From: Rhizosphaericola mali
Lineage (GTDB): Bacteria > Bacteroidota > Bacteroidia > Chitinophagales > Chitinophagaceae
Direction: 5' to 3'
DNA length: 64,000 nt
NCBI RefSeq assembly: GCF_004337365.2
Contig: NZ_CP044016.1
Coordinates: 1,612,001-1,676,000, forward strand
The notes under the pieces: model-generated
The model's input: only the letters and a program-made list of their open reading frames with translations
What the model was told of the DNA's origin: nothing
The model's database searches: none
Shown here: piece by piece, positions 25,002-33,988 of the stretch
How positions within the stretch are numbered: the first letter of the stretch is position 1
Layout: each line of letters begins with the position of its first letter
Translations under genes and position numbers: made by a program

Positions 25002-26396
25002 CTATTTTGTTCCTCCTCCTAATGCTGCATACAAATTCACTACAGCTTGTAACTGCTGTAATTTATCTGTAATAGAGCTATGTTGAGCCGTCAAAAGATT
25101 TTGCTCAGAAGTAAGTACATCTGTGAAGTTAGTTGTGCTTGTATATTTTAATAGTTCTTTGGTAAAATGTACAGCCTTTTGTAAATTGGCAATTTGTGCT
25201 GTACGAGATGGTTTTTTTTCTTCCACCATATTGAATTGATACAATGCATTGGATACTTCTTCTCCAGCAGTTAATAGTACTTTTTGATAATTGTACTTGG
25301 CAGCTTCATAATTTGCTTCCGCAATTTTAAGTCTTTGTTTGTTTAGTCCATTATTGAAAATAGGTTGAGTTAAGCCTGCAACTAAATTGGAGAAAAAGGA
25401 TGTAGTACTAAAAAAATTATTCAATTTAGTTCCATAAAAACCAGCCTCGCCAGTTATTGTTAATGCGGGATAGAAATAAGCACGAGCCACATTTGTCAAT
25501 TCAAAATAGCTTCTCAACTGGTATTCTGCTTGTTTTACATCTGGTCTATTTGCAAGTAGTTGAGTAGGCACTCCTATTTTTAATGTTTCATAAATAGGTT
25601 CATTAAACAGAGAATCTCTTGCTATTGGACCTGGAGATCGACCTAACAATAAAGAAATCGTATTTTCGGATTGTCGAATATTATTTTTTATATCAGGAAC
25701 TGTTGCTAAAACAGAATAATAATTGGCAGCACTTTGCACCACCGCTGCACCAGTAACTACGTCTGCATCTTTTAATTTGCGCATAGTAGTTGTATCTAAT
25801 GCATAGCGCGTTAATGACTGTTGAGCTATATTTAATTGAGCATCATATGCCATTAATTGAAAATATGCCGCTGCGATATCTGCAACAATTTGTGTCTGTA
25901 CTGCTTGACGATTAGCATCACTTGCTAACAATGTTGCTAACATTGACTTTTTTGTACTGCTCAATTTCCCCCAAATATCTACTTGCCAAGAGGTTAAACC
26001 ATACAATTGATAGATTCGAGTGGCGCTACCTTGCGTATTTGCATTGGTTAGTTTATGATAAGCTCCAGCAGAAGCATCAATTGTAGCAGTTGGTATAAAT
26101 GCCAATTTACTTTGATCAAAATTAGCTTCTGCCGATTTTATATTTACAATAGCAGTTTTTAAATCTAAATTACTTTGAATTCCTTCGGAAATTAAATTCT
26201 GTAGAATAGTATCTTGAAAAATTTCTTTCCATGAAAGTGATGCCATATTAACACTATCTCCAATAGGATTTCTAAATAAACTATCTGGTATCCGTTCACG
26301 ATTGACATAGGGCTTGTTAACTTTACAACCAATTATAGTCGCCATCACTATAGCTACAATTATTAAAGATAAATATTTATTATACCAAAATCTCAT
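25002..26396 (-). CDS. outer-membrane efflux factor, TolC/OprM-like lipoprotein
   Basis: 464 aa. The N-terminal signal has lipobox IIGC (Cys near residue 24), so it should be lipid-anchored like OprM. The remainder is alpha-helical with OEP-type repeats; DIWGKLSSTKKS and LAGLTQPIFNNGLNKQRLK are typical of the outer-membrane factor family. It lies 47 bp after the RND pump on the same strand as the third gene of the operon. It would form the outer-membrane exit duct for the adaptor and pump encoded upstream. The long palindrome just downstream should end the operon. Confidence 0.92.
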   Translation of the reverse strand: MRFWYNKYLSLIIVAIVMATIIGCKVNKPYVNRERIPDSLFRNPIGDSVNMASLSWKEIFQDTILQNLISEGIQSNLDLKTAIVNIKSAEANFDQSKLAFIPTATIDASAGAYHKLTNANTQGSATRIYQLYGLTSWQVDIWGKLSSTKKSMLATLLASDANRQAVQTQIVADIAAAYFQLMAYDAQLNIAQQSLTRYALDTTTMRKLKDADVVTGAAVVQSAANYYSVLATVPDIKNNIRQSENTISLLLGRSPGPIARDSLFNEPIYETLKIGVPTQLLANRPDVKQAEYQLRSYFELTNVARAYFYPALTITGEAGFYGTKLNNFFSTTSFFSNLVAGLTQPIFNNGLNKQRLKIAEANYEAAKYNYQKVLLTAGEEVSNALYQFNMVEEKKPSRTAQIANLQKAVHFTKELLKYTSTTNFTDVLTSEQNLLTAQHSSITDKLQQLQAVVNLYAALGGGTK

Positions 26397-26443
26397 TCTG
26401 TTACTGATTTAAAATTTCACACACCAAATTACGGTTCACTTTA

Positions 26444-29400
26444 TTATTTTTCATCCAGAATTAATTCATCATTTTCATCGTATTTATTAACGCCCATTTT
26501 TTCTTGCAAACCTTGGAATATTACATATAATCCAGGAATCACAAAAACGCCTAAAAATGTTCCAAACAGCATACCTCCAATAGAACCAATACCTATTGAT
26601 TTATTACCATTAGCACCTACACCACTAGAGAATACCAACGGCAGCAAACCAAATATAAAAGCTAATGAGGTCATTAAAATAGGACGAATCCTAATCTTTG
26701 CACCAGCAATGGCACTCTCCAATAATCCCATTCCTTCTTTTCGCTTTTCCAAAGAAAATTCTACCATTAAAATGGCATTTTTAGCCAATAACCCAATCAA
26801 CATAATCATACAAATCTGGACGTATATATTATCATCAATGTCAAACATTTTAGCAAATACAAATATGCCAAAAAGCCCGATTGGTAAGGAAAATAATACG
26901 GCGAAAGGAAGAACATAGCTTTCATAAAGTGCGCTCAATAATAGATATACAAAACACAAACTCAAAGAAAATATAATAATAGCTTGAGCGCCAGTACTTT
27001 GTTCTTCTTTACTAATACCACTATATTCAAAACTATAACCCGGAGGTAAGTCAGATACGGCGACATCATTAATGGCTTGCATCGCTTGTCCCGTACTATA
27101 GCCATCTGCAGGAGATCCGCTTACAGAAATAGCATTATACATATTAAACCTTGCCATAGTTGATGGTCCATAGACTTTTTTCATCGTAATATACTCTGAA
27201 ATGGGTGTCATGGTGCCGCTACTATTTCTAATTTTAATATTACTTAATTGACTTATATTTCCACGATAAATGGTATCTGCTTGTAGGATAATTTCATATT
27301 GCTGACCAAATTCTGTAAAATTACTTACATACGAACTTCCATAATAGACATTGATCAAATTAAGTATATTGATAGGGGCAATTCCATTGTCTTCACATTT
27401 GGGTACATTTACATCTACACGATATTGTGGAAAGTTTGGATTAAATGCAGTTGCGGCATATTGAATTTCTGAACGAGTATTTAAAGTATTTAAAAATTTC
27501 TGAGACACTGCATAAAATTCTTGAATACTATGCCCCCCTCTATCTTCTAGTTGAAAAGTAAAACCACCACTTGTTCCGAAACCACTTATTGTAGGTTGTT
27601 GCATAAAATTAATAGCAACTCCGGGAATGTGTTTCGTCTTTTCAGTCAATTCTTTTATGATCATTCTATCTGTAACACCAGGACGCTTGCTCCAATTCGT
27701 CAATCTCAAAATCAACATACCATAAGAACTCCCACTACCGCCTAATTGGTTTTGACCAAGTGTTGTCATTGTTGCTTGGATTTCGGGAATAGTACGACTA
27801 ATACTGTCAATTTCGTGATTGACGACTTGGACACGTTCTTTCGTAGCCGCGGCAGGCAATGTTACATTCACAAAGACAGTTCCCATATCTTCCGAAGGAA
27901 CAAAGCTTGAGGGCATACTCTTAATTATAATGTAAAAAAAGCCACCAAAAATCAAAACAATAAGAATGGTCAACCATTTCCTTTTCGCGATGGAACTAAC
28001 CGCATTGGAATATTTATTTACAACTTTATCATAGCCATTATTAAATCCTGACTTTATTTTTTGCAAAACAGTCTTTTTTTCCCCATCTTTCACATGAACT
28101 GGTGGTTTCAAAAACATCGCTGCCAATGCGGGGCTTAGTGTTAATGCATTAAGTGCAGAAATCATGATTGCAAATGCCAACGTAATACCAAATTGCTTAT
28201 AAAATACACCAGCCGAACCACTCATAAAAGTTACAGGTAAAAAGACTGAAGCCATTACCAATGTAATAGAAACAATGGCAGGCGCGATTTCTCCCATTGC
28301 ATCAATTGCTGCTTTTCTCGGTGAAGTATATCCATTTTCCAATTTACTATGCACAGCTTCCACCACTACCACTGCATCATCTACTACAATTCCGATTGCC
28401 AAAACCAGTGCAAACAAAGTGAGTAGATTTAAACTATAACCAAATATATATAAAAAGAAAAAAGTACCAATAATAGAAACAGGTACAGAAATACCATGAA
28501 TAATCGTAGAACGAACGTCCTGTAAAAAGATTAAAATCACTAAAAATACAAGTAAGAAACACTCTATTAAAGTGTGTAATACCTTGTCAATACTCTCACT
28601 TAAAAAATTATTAATATTTACTAATTCTACCGATTGAATACCAGACGGAAAGCTCTTTGCCGCATCTGCCATTACTTTTTGAGCCCCCAAAATAACATCT
28701 TGTGCATTTGATCCAGGAGTCTGACTGATAGCAATGGAAACACCAGGCCTACCATTAATAAAAGTTGAAGCAGTGTAAGTCTGGGTACCTAGTTCAACTC
28801 TTGCGACATCTTTTAAATATAAATATTGCCCATCACCAATAGCTTTTACTATTATATTTTTAAATTGATCTATAGACACCAAAGTTCCAGAATAGGTTAA
28901 ATCATATTGAAATGCTTGATTTCCATTGTCACCAACTTTCCCAGGAGCGGCGTTAAAATTTTGATTATTTAAAGCGGTTGTGACGTCCGAAGGATTTAAG
29001 CCATAATCTGCCATTTTATCCGGTTCTAACCATATACGCATAGAATAGGTCATAGCACCTCCAAACACATTGGCTCCTCCTACTCCATTGGCTCTTTGTA
29101 ATTGAGGTACTAAATTGATCGCTGCATAATTTTGAAGAAATTTTTGATCAAATTGTGGGCTATTACTATAGAGTCCGACAATGAGCACATTACTATTTTG
29201 TTGTTTACGTACAGTAACACCCGCTTGAGTTACGGCAGCTGGCAATTTGGACAGAACGGTACTAATACGATTCTGTACATCCACAGCCGCTTGATCTGGA
29301 TCGACACCTACTGAAAAGAAAATACTAATAGTTGCAGTTCCTGTATTACTAGACGAAGAGGTCATATAAGACATCCCTTCCACGCCATTGATTTGTTGTT

Positions 29401-29596
29401 CCAAAGGAAAAACAACACTATTTATTAAGGTGGTAGTATTCGCCCCTGGATAAGATGCGGAAACTTGAATCGTGGGTGGTGCTATATCTGGATATTGCGC
29501 TACAGGCAAACTACTAATCCCCATAATACCTAATACGATTATAATCACCGAAATAACTGTACTTAGTACGGGTCTTCTAATGAAAAGTTTTAACAT
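26444..29596 (-). CDS. RND multidrug efflux pump, HAE1 (AcrB-like)
   Basis: 1050 aa, the standard HAE1 length. FIRRPVLSTVISVIIIVLGI at the start is the first membrane segment. The proton-relay Asp pair is visible in GIVVDDAVVVVEAVH in TM4, and a Lys/Asn-bearing LAKNAILMVEFSL in TM10. Porter and docking regions lie between TM1-2 and TM7-8. It is an inner-membrane, proton-driven exporter working in a tripartite complex with the adaptor 4 bp upstream and the TolC-like factor 47 bp downstream. Substrates are not predictable from sequence. The operon is divergent from a LytS/LytTR pair. Confidence 0.95.
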   Translation of the reverse strand: MLKLFIRRPVLSTVISVIIIVLGIMGISSLPVAQYPDIAPPTIQVSASYPGANTTTLINSVVFPLEQQINGVEGMSYMTSSSSNTGTATISIFFSVGVDPDQAAVDVQNRISTVLSKLPAAVTQAGVTVRKQQNSNVLIVGLYSNSPQFDQKFLQNYAAINLVPQLQRANGVGGANVFGGAMTYSMRIWLEPDKMADYGLNPSDVTTALNNQNFNAAPGKVGDNGNQAFQYDLTYSGTLVSIDQFKNIIVKAIGDGQYLYLKDVARVELGTQTYTASTFINGRPGVSIAISQTPGSNAQDVILGAQKVMADAAKSFPSGIQSVELVNINNFLSESIDKVLHTLIECFLLVFLVILIFLQDVRSTIIHGISVPVSIIGTFFFLYIFGYSLNLLTLFALVLAIGIVVDDAVVVVEAVHSKLENGYTSPRKAAIDAMGEIAPAIVSITLVMASVFLPVTFMSGSAGVFYKQFGITLAFAIMISALNALTLSPALAAMFLKPPVHVKDGEKKTVLQKIKSGFNNGYDKVVNKYSNAVSSIAKRKWLTILIVLIFGGFFYIIIKSMPSSFVPSEDMGTVFVNVTLPAAATKERVQVVNHEIDSISRTIPEIQATMTTLGQNQLGGSGSSYGMLILRLTNWSKRPGVTDRMIIKELTEKTKHIPGVAINFMQQPTISGFGTSGGFTFQLEDRGGHSIQEFYAVSQKFLNTLNTRSEIQYAATAFNPNFPQYRVDVNVPKCEDNGIAPINILNLINVYYGSSYVSNFTEFGQQYEIILQADTIYRGNISQLSNIKIRNSSGTMTPISEYITMKKVYGPSTMARFNMYNAISVSGSPADGYSTGQAMQAINDVAVSDLPPGYSFEYSGISKEEQSTGAQAIIIFSLSLCFVYLLLSALYESYVLPFAVLFSLPIGLFGIFVFAKMFDIDDNIYVQICMIMLIGLLAKNAILMVEFSLEKRKEGMGLLESAIAGAKIRIRPILMTSLAFIFGLLPLVFSSGVGANGNKSIGIGSIGGMLFGTFLGVFVIPGLYVIFQGLQEKMGVNKYDENDELILDEK

Positions 29597-29599
29597 GGC

Positions 29600-30751
29600 T
29601 TAAGGATTAGAATTAGTTTGCATGGTATTATAAAGACTATCCGTATTGATACGCATCGGTTTTATAACAGTACTATCACTGATATTTAAACCATTTAATA
29701 ATACTTTTTCCCCACTTTTTACACCTTTTGTAATTACAAGAAAATCGCCATCATCTGTAGTTGATGTATTTACAGCGACACTTATTACTTTATTCCCAGG
29801 AATGATTTTATATACAAATGATTTGTCTTGCAATTGATAAATGGCTACAGCTGGCACTAATAATGCACTGTCCATATCTCGAGGAATACGCACTGTTGCA
29901 CTTGATCCATTTTGAATAATTCCCATCGAATTACTGAAAGTGGCTTTTAATGTTGCCGTTCCTGTTGTACTTTGAATACCTCCGCTAGCCGTTTCTAATT
30001 TTCCTTTCACAGGATAAATAGTCCCATTTGCCAACACAAGTGTTACGGGTGGTATATGACTTAATTTTTCGGTCATGGTATTTCCTGCTACATGAGCCAT
30101 AAAACCTAATAATTGTCGCTCACTAAAGGAGAAATAAGCATACACGCTTGACGTATTGGATAATGTAGTAAGAGGGTTGGTAGTTGTACTACTTACCAAC
30201 GCACCAATTTTATAAGGAATTAATCCGATCACTCCATTTTGTGGACTTCTTAAATAAGTATATCCTTGATTTGTCTGTGCATTTGCCAAGGTTGCATTGG
30301 CTTGAGCCAATGCGGCTTGTTGAGATTGTAAGGTATATTGAGCAGCTTCAAGTTCATATTTACTCACAATATCTTGCTCCACCAACGGCCTAACCTTTTC
30401 AACATTCATTCTTGCAGTATTCACATTTGCAACTGCAATTTTAACTGCCGCTTTAGCTGTTTTTATATCTTGTTCGTATTGCGGATTTTTGATCCTAAAT
30501 AATAATTGGCCTTTTGTAACGGTCGCACCTTCTGGTACATAGATTTCTTCTAAATATCCAGATACCATTGGACGAATTTCAACGACATTTTGACCTTGTA
30601 TAGTTGTTGGAAAATCTCTATATACGGTTACTTCCTTCGGTTTTAATTCCAATACCTGATAACTTTGAATTGCCTTTGTTTTGGTCTCGGTCATTTTGCT
30701 TTTACAGGCTGTAAAAGCGATCATTAAAATGAGAAAATATATTCTATGCAT
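29600..30751 (-). CDS. RND efflux adaptor (membrane fusion protein), AcrA-like lipoprotein
   Basis: 383 aa with lipobox FTAC (Cys near residue 16), so anchored to the inner membrane by lipid. The lipoyl-like half motifs VVEIRPMVSGYLEEIYVPEGATVTKGQLL flank a helical hairpin (about 90-165), followed by beta-barrel and membrane-proximal parts containing SGEKVLLNG. It is the first gene of the operon: adaptor, pump, outer-membrane factor. No -7 element matching TAnnTTTG was recognised upstream. Its start lies about 290 bp from the LytS start, with transcription diverging. Confidence 0.92.
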   Translation of the reverse strand: MHRIYFLILMIAFTACKSKMTETKTKAIQSYQVLELKPKEVTVYRDFPTTIQGQNVVEIRPMVSGYLEEIYVPEGATVTKGQLLFRIKNPQYEQDIKTAKAAVKIAVANVNTARMNVEKVRPLVEQDIVSKYELEAAQYTLQSQQAALAQANATLANAQTNQGYTYLRSPQNGVIGLIPYKIGALVSSTTTNPLTTLSNTSSVYAYFSFSERQLLGFMAHVAGNTMTEKLSHIPPVTLVLANGTIYPVKGKLETASGGIQSTTGTATLKATFSNSMGIIQNGSSATVRIPRDMDSALLVPAVAIYQLQDKSFVYKIIPGNKVISVAVNTSTTDDGDFLVITKGVKSGEKVLLNGLNISDSTVIKPMRINTDSLYNTMQTNSNP

Positions 30752-30964
30752 ATAGGAGCTTGTAAGTTAATTGCTATTAAGATATAGTAAACAATCTAAT
30801 TTAAAATTACATTTTTTAAATAGGAACTTTATTTTATTTCGATTAAACATTTATTTTTTTCGGTCAATATATGTGATTTCATTACGCGATCGAAACAAAG
30901 TTTGCATAGAAATTTGAAGAAATTTTGTTTTTTATATAAAACATTCTATTAAAACGAGACATTG

Positions 30965-30996
30965 AACGTTTAGATGCTTAAGTCGTCCGTTTCATA
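30965..30996 (+). promoter_or_regulatory. candidate LytTR operator upstream of the kinase gene
   Basis: AACGTTTAG (30965-30973) fits the known LytTR half-site pattern [TA][AC][CA]GTTN[AG][TG]. A second CGTTT begins at 30988, 21 bp after the first at 30967. The -7 TATTTTTG begins 41 bp after the second. Confidence 0.55.
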
Positions 30997-31028
30997 TTGG
31001 AGTAAGTTGCTCAATATCATTGAAGTTG

Positions 31029-31036
31029 TATTTTTG
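31029..31036 (+). promoter_or_regulatory. -7 element of the kinase gene
   Basis: TATTTTTG matches TAnnTTTG exactly and ends 6 nt before ATG 31043. It lies inside the longer reading frame from 30974 and so supports the later start. The same octamer occurs at 32913. Confidence 0.55.
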
Positions 31037-31042
31037 TTAAAT

Positions 31043-32065
31043 ATGAACCAATTTCCAAAAGCCAAATTAATCAGATTAAGTTTTACATTATCATTTGCTA
31101 TTTCGCTCATGATGGTATTCTTTTTTTGGGCTTCTGGAAAGTTTCAAGGAATCATAATTTATCGATTCGTTGGTGCATTTATTTTTTTTTTACTGACAAA
31201 CTGGGTAAACATTTTTTTATTTCAACAAACTAATAAATTTAATACTTCTAAAATTGGCAAACTATTATTTTTGTTAATTAGTTATATTGGAACTCTGCTA
31301 TCCTGGATGACCTCGTGGTATGTTTCTAGATTTTTGGCCCACTACGTTATACATAATTCTGAAATTGATAAAGTAACTAAATTTTCCATAGTTGCCTTAT
31401 CCGTTTTTTGTTCGGATGTTGTAATTTTATTAATCCAAAGATTGGTAATTTCCCAGTATAATGAATCTCGAAAAGAGATTGAAAACCTATCTCTAAAAGC
31501 AAATTTAGCAGATGCCTCAAATCTTTTATTACGCCAACAACTACAACCTCATTTTCTATTTAATGCCTTAGCTACACTGAAGTCCTTATACAAATATAAT
31601 GTTGGGCAGGGTGAGGAATATCTAGTGCATCTAGCCAGTTTTTTAAGAGAATCCTTATTGCACAAAGCTGCACATACGGTATTATTGGAAGATGAGCTAA
31701 TATTTTGTAATCACTATATAAAAATGCAGGAAATTCGATTTGGCGCTGCTATGAACTATAAAGTGCATATATCTGAAAAAACTGCGAAGACAAAACATTT
31801 ACCTTATTTTTCCTTACAGCCTTTAATTGAAAATGCATTCAAACACAATGATTTTACAGAAGAAAAGCCACTTAAAATAGAAATATTTGAAGATGAAGAT
31901 TACATCGTTGTGCGAAATAACTTAAAAGAACGAAGACAAGTATCTGAATCTACTGGCAACGGATTATCTAATCTCTCGGAACGCTATAAATTGTTAAACG
32001 AGGCACCGATCCAAATTATCACAAACGATGGTAGATTTGACGTGCGATTAAAATTATTGGGATAA
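31043..32065 (+). CDS. sensor histidine kinase, LytS/YehU-type
   Basis: 340 aa from ATG 31043. Several hydrophobic segments (about 10-140) form a membrane sensor region, followed by the His_kinase domain with LQPHFLFNAL (phospho-acceptor His170) and an ATP-binding part with LQPLIENAFKHN and GNGLSNLSERY. A longer frame from 30974 adds 23 residues, but these would cover the candidate operator and the -7 TATTTTTG. The stop is directly followed by the response-regulator ATG, so they form an operon. Signal sensed is unknown. The gene is divergent from the RND efflux operon. Confidence 0.9.
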   Translation: MNQFPKAKLIRLSFTLSFAISLMMVFFFWASGKFQGIIIYRFVGAFIFFLLTNWVNIFLFQQTNKFNTSKIGKLLFLLISYIGTLLSWMTSWYVSRFLAHYVIHNSEIDKVTKFSIVALSVFCSDVVILLIQRLVISQYNESRKEIENLSLKANLADASNLLLRQQLQPHFLFNALATLKSLYKYNVGQGEEYLVHLASFLRESLLHKAAHTVLLEDELIFCNHYIKMQEIRFGAAMNYKVHISEKTAKTKHLPYFSLQPLIENAFKHNDFTEEKPLKIEIFEDEDYIVVRNNLKERRQVSESTGNGLSNLSERYKLLNEAPIQIITNDGRFDVRLKLLG

Positions 32066-32824
32066 ATGAATATTATCATTATAGAAGACGAAAGACTTAC
32101 TGCTGCAGACTTGCAAGCGACTATAGAATCTATTGATAACAGCTTAGTAGTGGTAAAAATAATAAAATCTATAGAAGAGGGTATCTTTTATTTTAAAAAG
32201 CATGTTGAGGTTGATTTGATATTTAGTGATATCCGTTTGGGGGATGGTTTAAGTTTTGAAATATTAGGACCCTTGCAGATTCCTGTAATTTTCTGTACGG
32301 CTTATGATGAATACGCATTGACAGCTTTTAAGGCCAATGGAATAGACTATATACTCAAACCTTTCACCGATAAGGAAGTGCGGCTCGCTATTGATAAATT
32401 TAAACAACTCAAAGGCAATCAAACCGAAAATATCCAGCAGCAATATGAAGCCTTGTCGGAAATTTTCAAATATTCCGCACCAAAGCCGGCTTCACTATTG
32501 ATACGACTCAGAGATAAAATCATTCCGATAAAGTTTGAACAATTTGCTCTTTTTTATTTGGAAAATAATATTGTAAATGCCGTTACATTTGATAGTGAAA
32601 CATATCATCCGAGTAAGACGTTGGATGAATTGGAACAAATGGCGGGCGATGCTTTTTTTCGGGTAAATAGACAATATTTGATTCATAGAAATGTCGTGAA
32701 ACACGCATCCAATATACTTTCTAGAAAATTATCCATCAGCATCAACATACCGCATGCTGCCGATATATTAATAAGCCGGGAGAAATCGCCTCAATTTTTA
32801 AAATGGCTATCTGGTGATTTGTAA
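32066..32824 (+). CDS. response regulator with LytTR DNA-binding domain
   Basis: 252 aa. The receiver domain (about 1-120) has the acidic pocket IIEDE, the phospho-acceptor Asp55 in FSDIRLGDG and Lys in YILKPF. The C-terminal LytTR domain (about 145-250) includes FFRVNRQYLIHRNVV. It starts immediately after the kinase stop, so the pair are cotranscribed and cognate. Candidate LytTR sites occur upstream of the kinase gene and of the next gene at 32940, with the same geometry, suggesting autoregulation and control of the outer-membrane protein gene. Confidence 0.93.
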   Translation: MNIIIIEDERLTAADLQATIESIDNSLVVVKIIKSIEEGIFYFKKHVEVDLIFSDIRLGDGLSFEILGPLQIPVIFCTAYDEYALTAFKANGIDYILKPFTDKEVRLAIDKFKQLKGNQTENIQQQYEALSEIFKYSAPKPASLLIRLRDKIIPIKFEQFALFYLENNIVNAVTFDSETYHPSKTLDELEQMAGDAFFRVNRQYLIHRNVVKHASNILSRKLSISINIPHAADILISREKSPQFLKWLSGDL

Positions 32825-32847
32825 CTGATCATTCGGATAGAAATTTG

Positions 32848-32877
32848 ATCGTTTGGCATTTAGAATTGTACGTTTCA
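32848..32877 (+). promoter_or_regulatory. candidate LytTR operator upstream of the outer-membrane protein gene
   Basis: ATCGTTTGG (32848-32856) and TACGTTTCA (32869-32877) place CGTTT at 32850 and 32871, 21 bp apart, with CAT following each. The -7 TATTTTTG starts 42 bp after the second repeat, the same layout as upstream of the kinase gene. Confidence 0.55.
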
Positions 32878-32912
32878 CATAGAAACTACTTTTCCTACAA
32901 TAAGTGCATAGT

Positions 32913-32920
32913 TATTTTTG
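32913..32920 (+). promoter_or_regulatory. -7 element of the outer-membrane protein gene
   Basis: TATTTTTG, exact TAnnTTTG match, ending 19 nt before the ATG at 32940. Confidence 0.55.
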
Positions 32921-32939
32921 ATCAAATTTTATTTCCGAT

Positions 32940-33968
32940 ATGCGACATCTCTCTCTGGCAGTTCTCTGTTTTCTTATTTTGAATCATACATTGGCACAAA
33001 AAGATACAAGTAAACTCTCCCAACCAGATTCTGCAACAATGGCAACAATACGTGCGAGGATTATAGAAAATGCTGCAATATTAAATCCTCGATTACGACA
33101 ATTTTACATAGCTCATGAGGAACAAGGGACGAGCGATATCACTTCTAAATATAAAGATGGCACAGAAGCTTCTAGTGGCACATTTCGTATCGAACGTACA
33201 CTTATAAATATGAATATGCCCATATTGCAACGTGGAAAAAGTACATTAATTTCGAGTTATGGATTCGTCAACCAGATTTTTCATATCGGAACAAATATGC
33301 CTAATGGTTCAGTGGAAAACACTACCAAATCCATGCAAATGCTTACTGCTGGACTTACCTATGCAACGCAGCAAAAATTATTTGGAAAAGATTTAACTAT
33401 TATTGGTATGACTAGTGGATTATTCACAGCTAGTTTCGATAAGGCTCAACTTACTGCTATGGCAATAGCGAGTCTTACGTTGAAAAGAACGGCAACGACA
33501 CAGATGTCTGTAGGTGCAGCATTTTTATATGACCCCTCTAGTCCATCTCCATTTTTACCGACATTTAGTTACTATCATAAATTCACCGATGCCAATTTAG
33601 ATTTCATGCTCGACTTGCCATATAGATTGTCTATTCGCAGACAATTTTCCCAAAAATTCTCTTTAGCATTTTCTAACGATATGATTGGTTACAATTCCTT
33701 TTTCGACCAAGCTAACCTAACCACGGATAACAGACAAAAATTTGTTTATTCTTATCTAGAAGTAAAATCAGGATTTTTAGCAGAATACAGATTGGGTAAA
33801 AAAGCTATTTTGAGCCTAAGTAGTGGCATCAATTCACCATTGAAATCGAGAATTTTCGAAAACTATTCTAAACCAAATGATTATTTAATTAAAAATAATT
33901 TGCATGTAGTTCCGTATGTGCAGATTGGATTTTCAATGTTACCGTTCTGGAATGGTTTGAATTTGTAA
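32940..33968 (+). CDS. predicted outer-membrane beta-barrel protein
   Basis: 342 aa with a signal peptide (MRHLSLAVLCFLILNHTLAQ, cleavage about residue 20). The mature part has many alternating hydrophobic/polar strands, such as LSIRRQFSQKFSLAFSNDMI, and no TonB box or plug, as in small barrels of Bacteroidota; no specific family is recognised. The upstream region carries a candidate LytTR operator matching that of the kinase gene, so it is probably a target of that two-component system. No terminator was recognised directly after it. Function unknown. Confidence 0.7.
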   Translation: MRHLSLAVLCFLILNHTLAQKDTSKLSQPDSATMATIRARIIENAAILNPRLRQFYIAHEEQGTSDITSKYKDGTEASSGTFRIERTLINMNMPILQRGKSTLISSYGFVNQIFHIGTNMPNGSVENTTKSMQMLTAGLTYATQQKLFGKDLTIIGMTSGLFTASFDKAQLTAMAIASLTLKRTATTQMSVGAAFLYDPSSPSPFLPTFSYYHKFTDANLDFMLDLPYRLSIRRQFSQKFSLAFSNDMIGYNSFFDQANLTTDNRQKFVYSYLEVKSGFLAEYRLGKKAILSLSSGINSPLKSRIFENYSKPNDYLIKNNLHVVPYVQIGFSMLPFWNGLNL

Positions 33969-33988
33969 AAATATAGTTAGCTAATATA

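Noticed and set aside
30752-30960. LytTR-type paired CGTTT sites before the efflux operon
   Set aside because: Only isolated GTTT/AAAC matches were seen; no pair with the 21-bp spacing and -7 distance found for the other two promoters.
33971-33988. Palindrome ATATAGTTAGCTAATATAT after the outer-membrane protein gene
   Set aside because: Short, AT-rich and imperfect; not convincing as a terminator.
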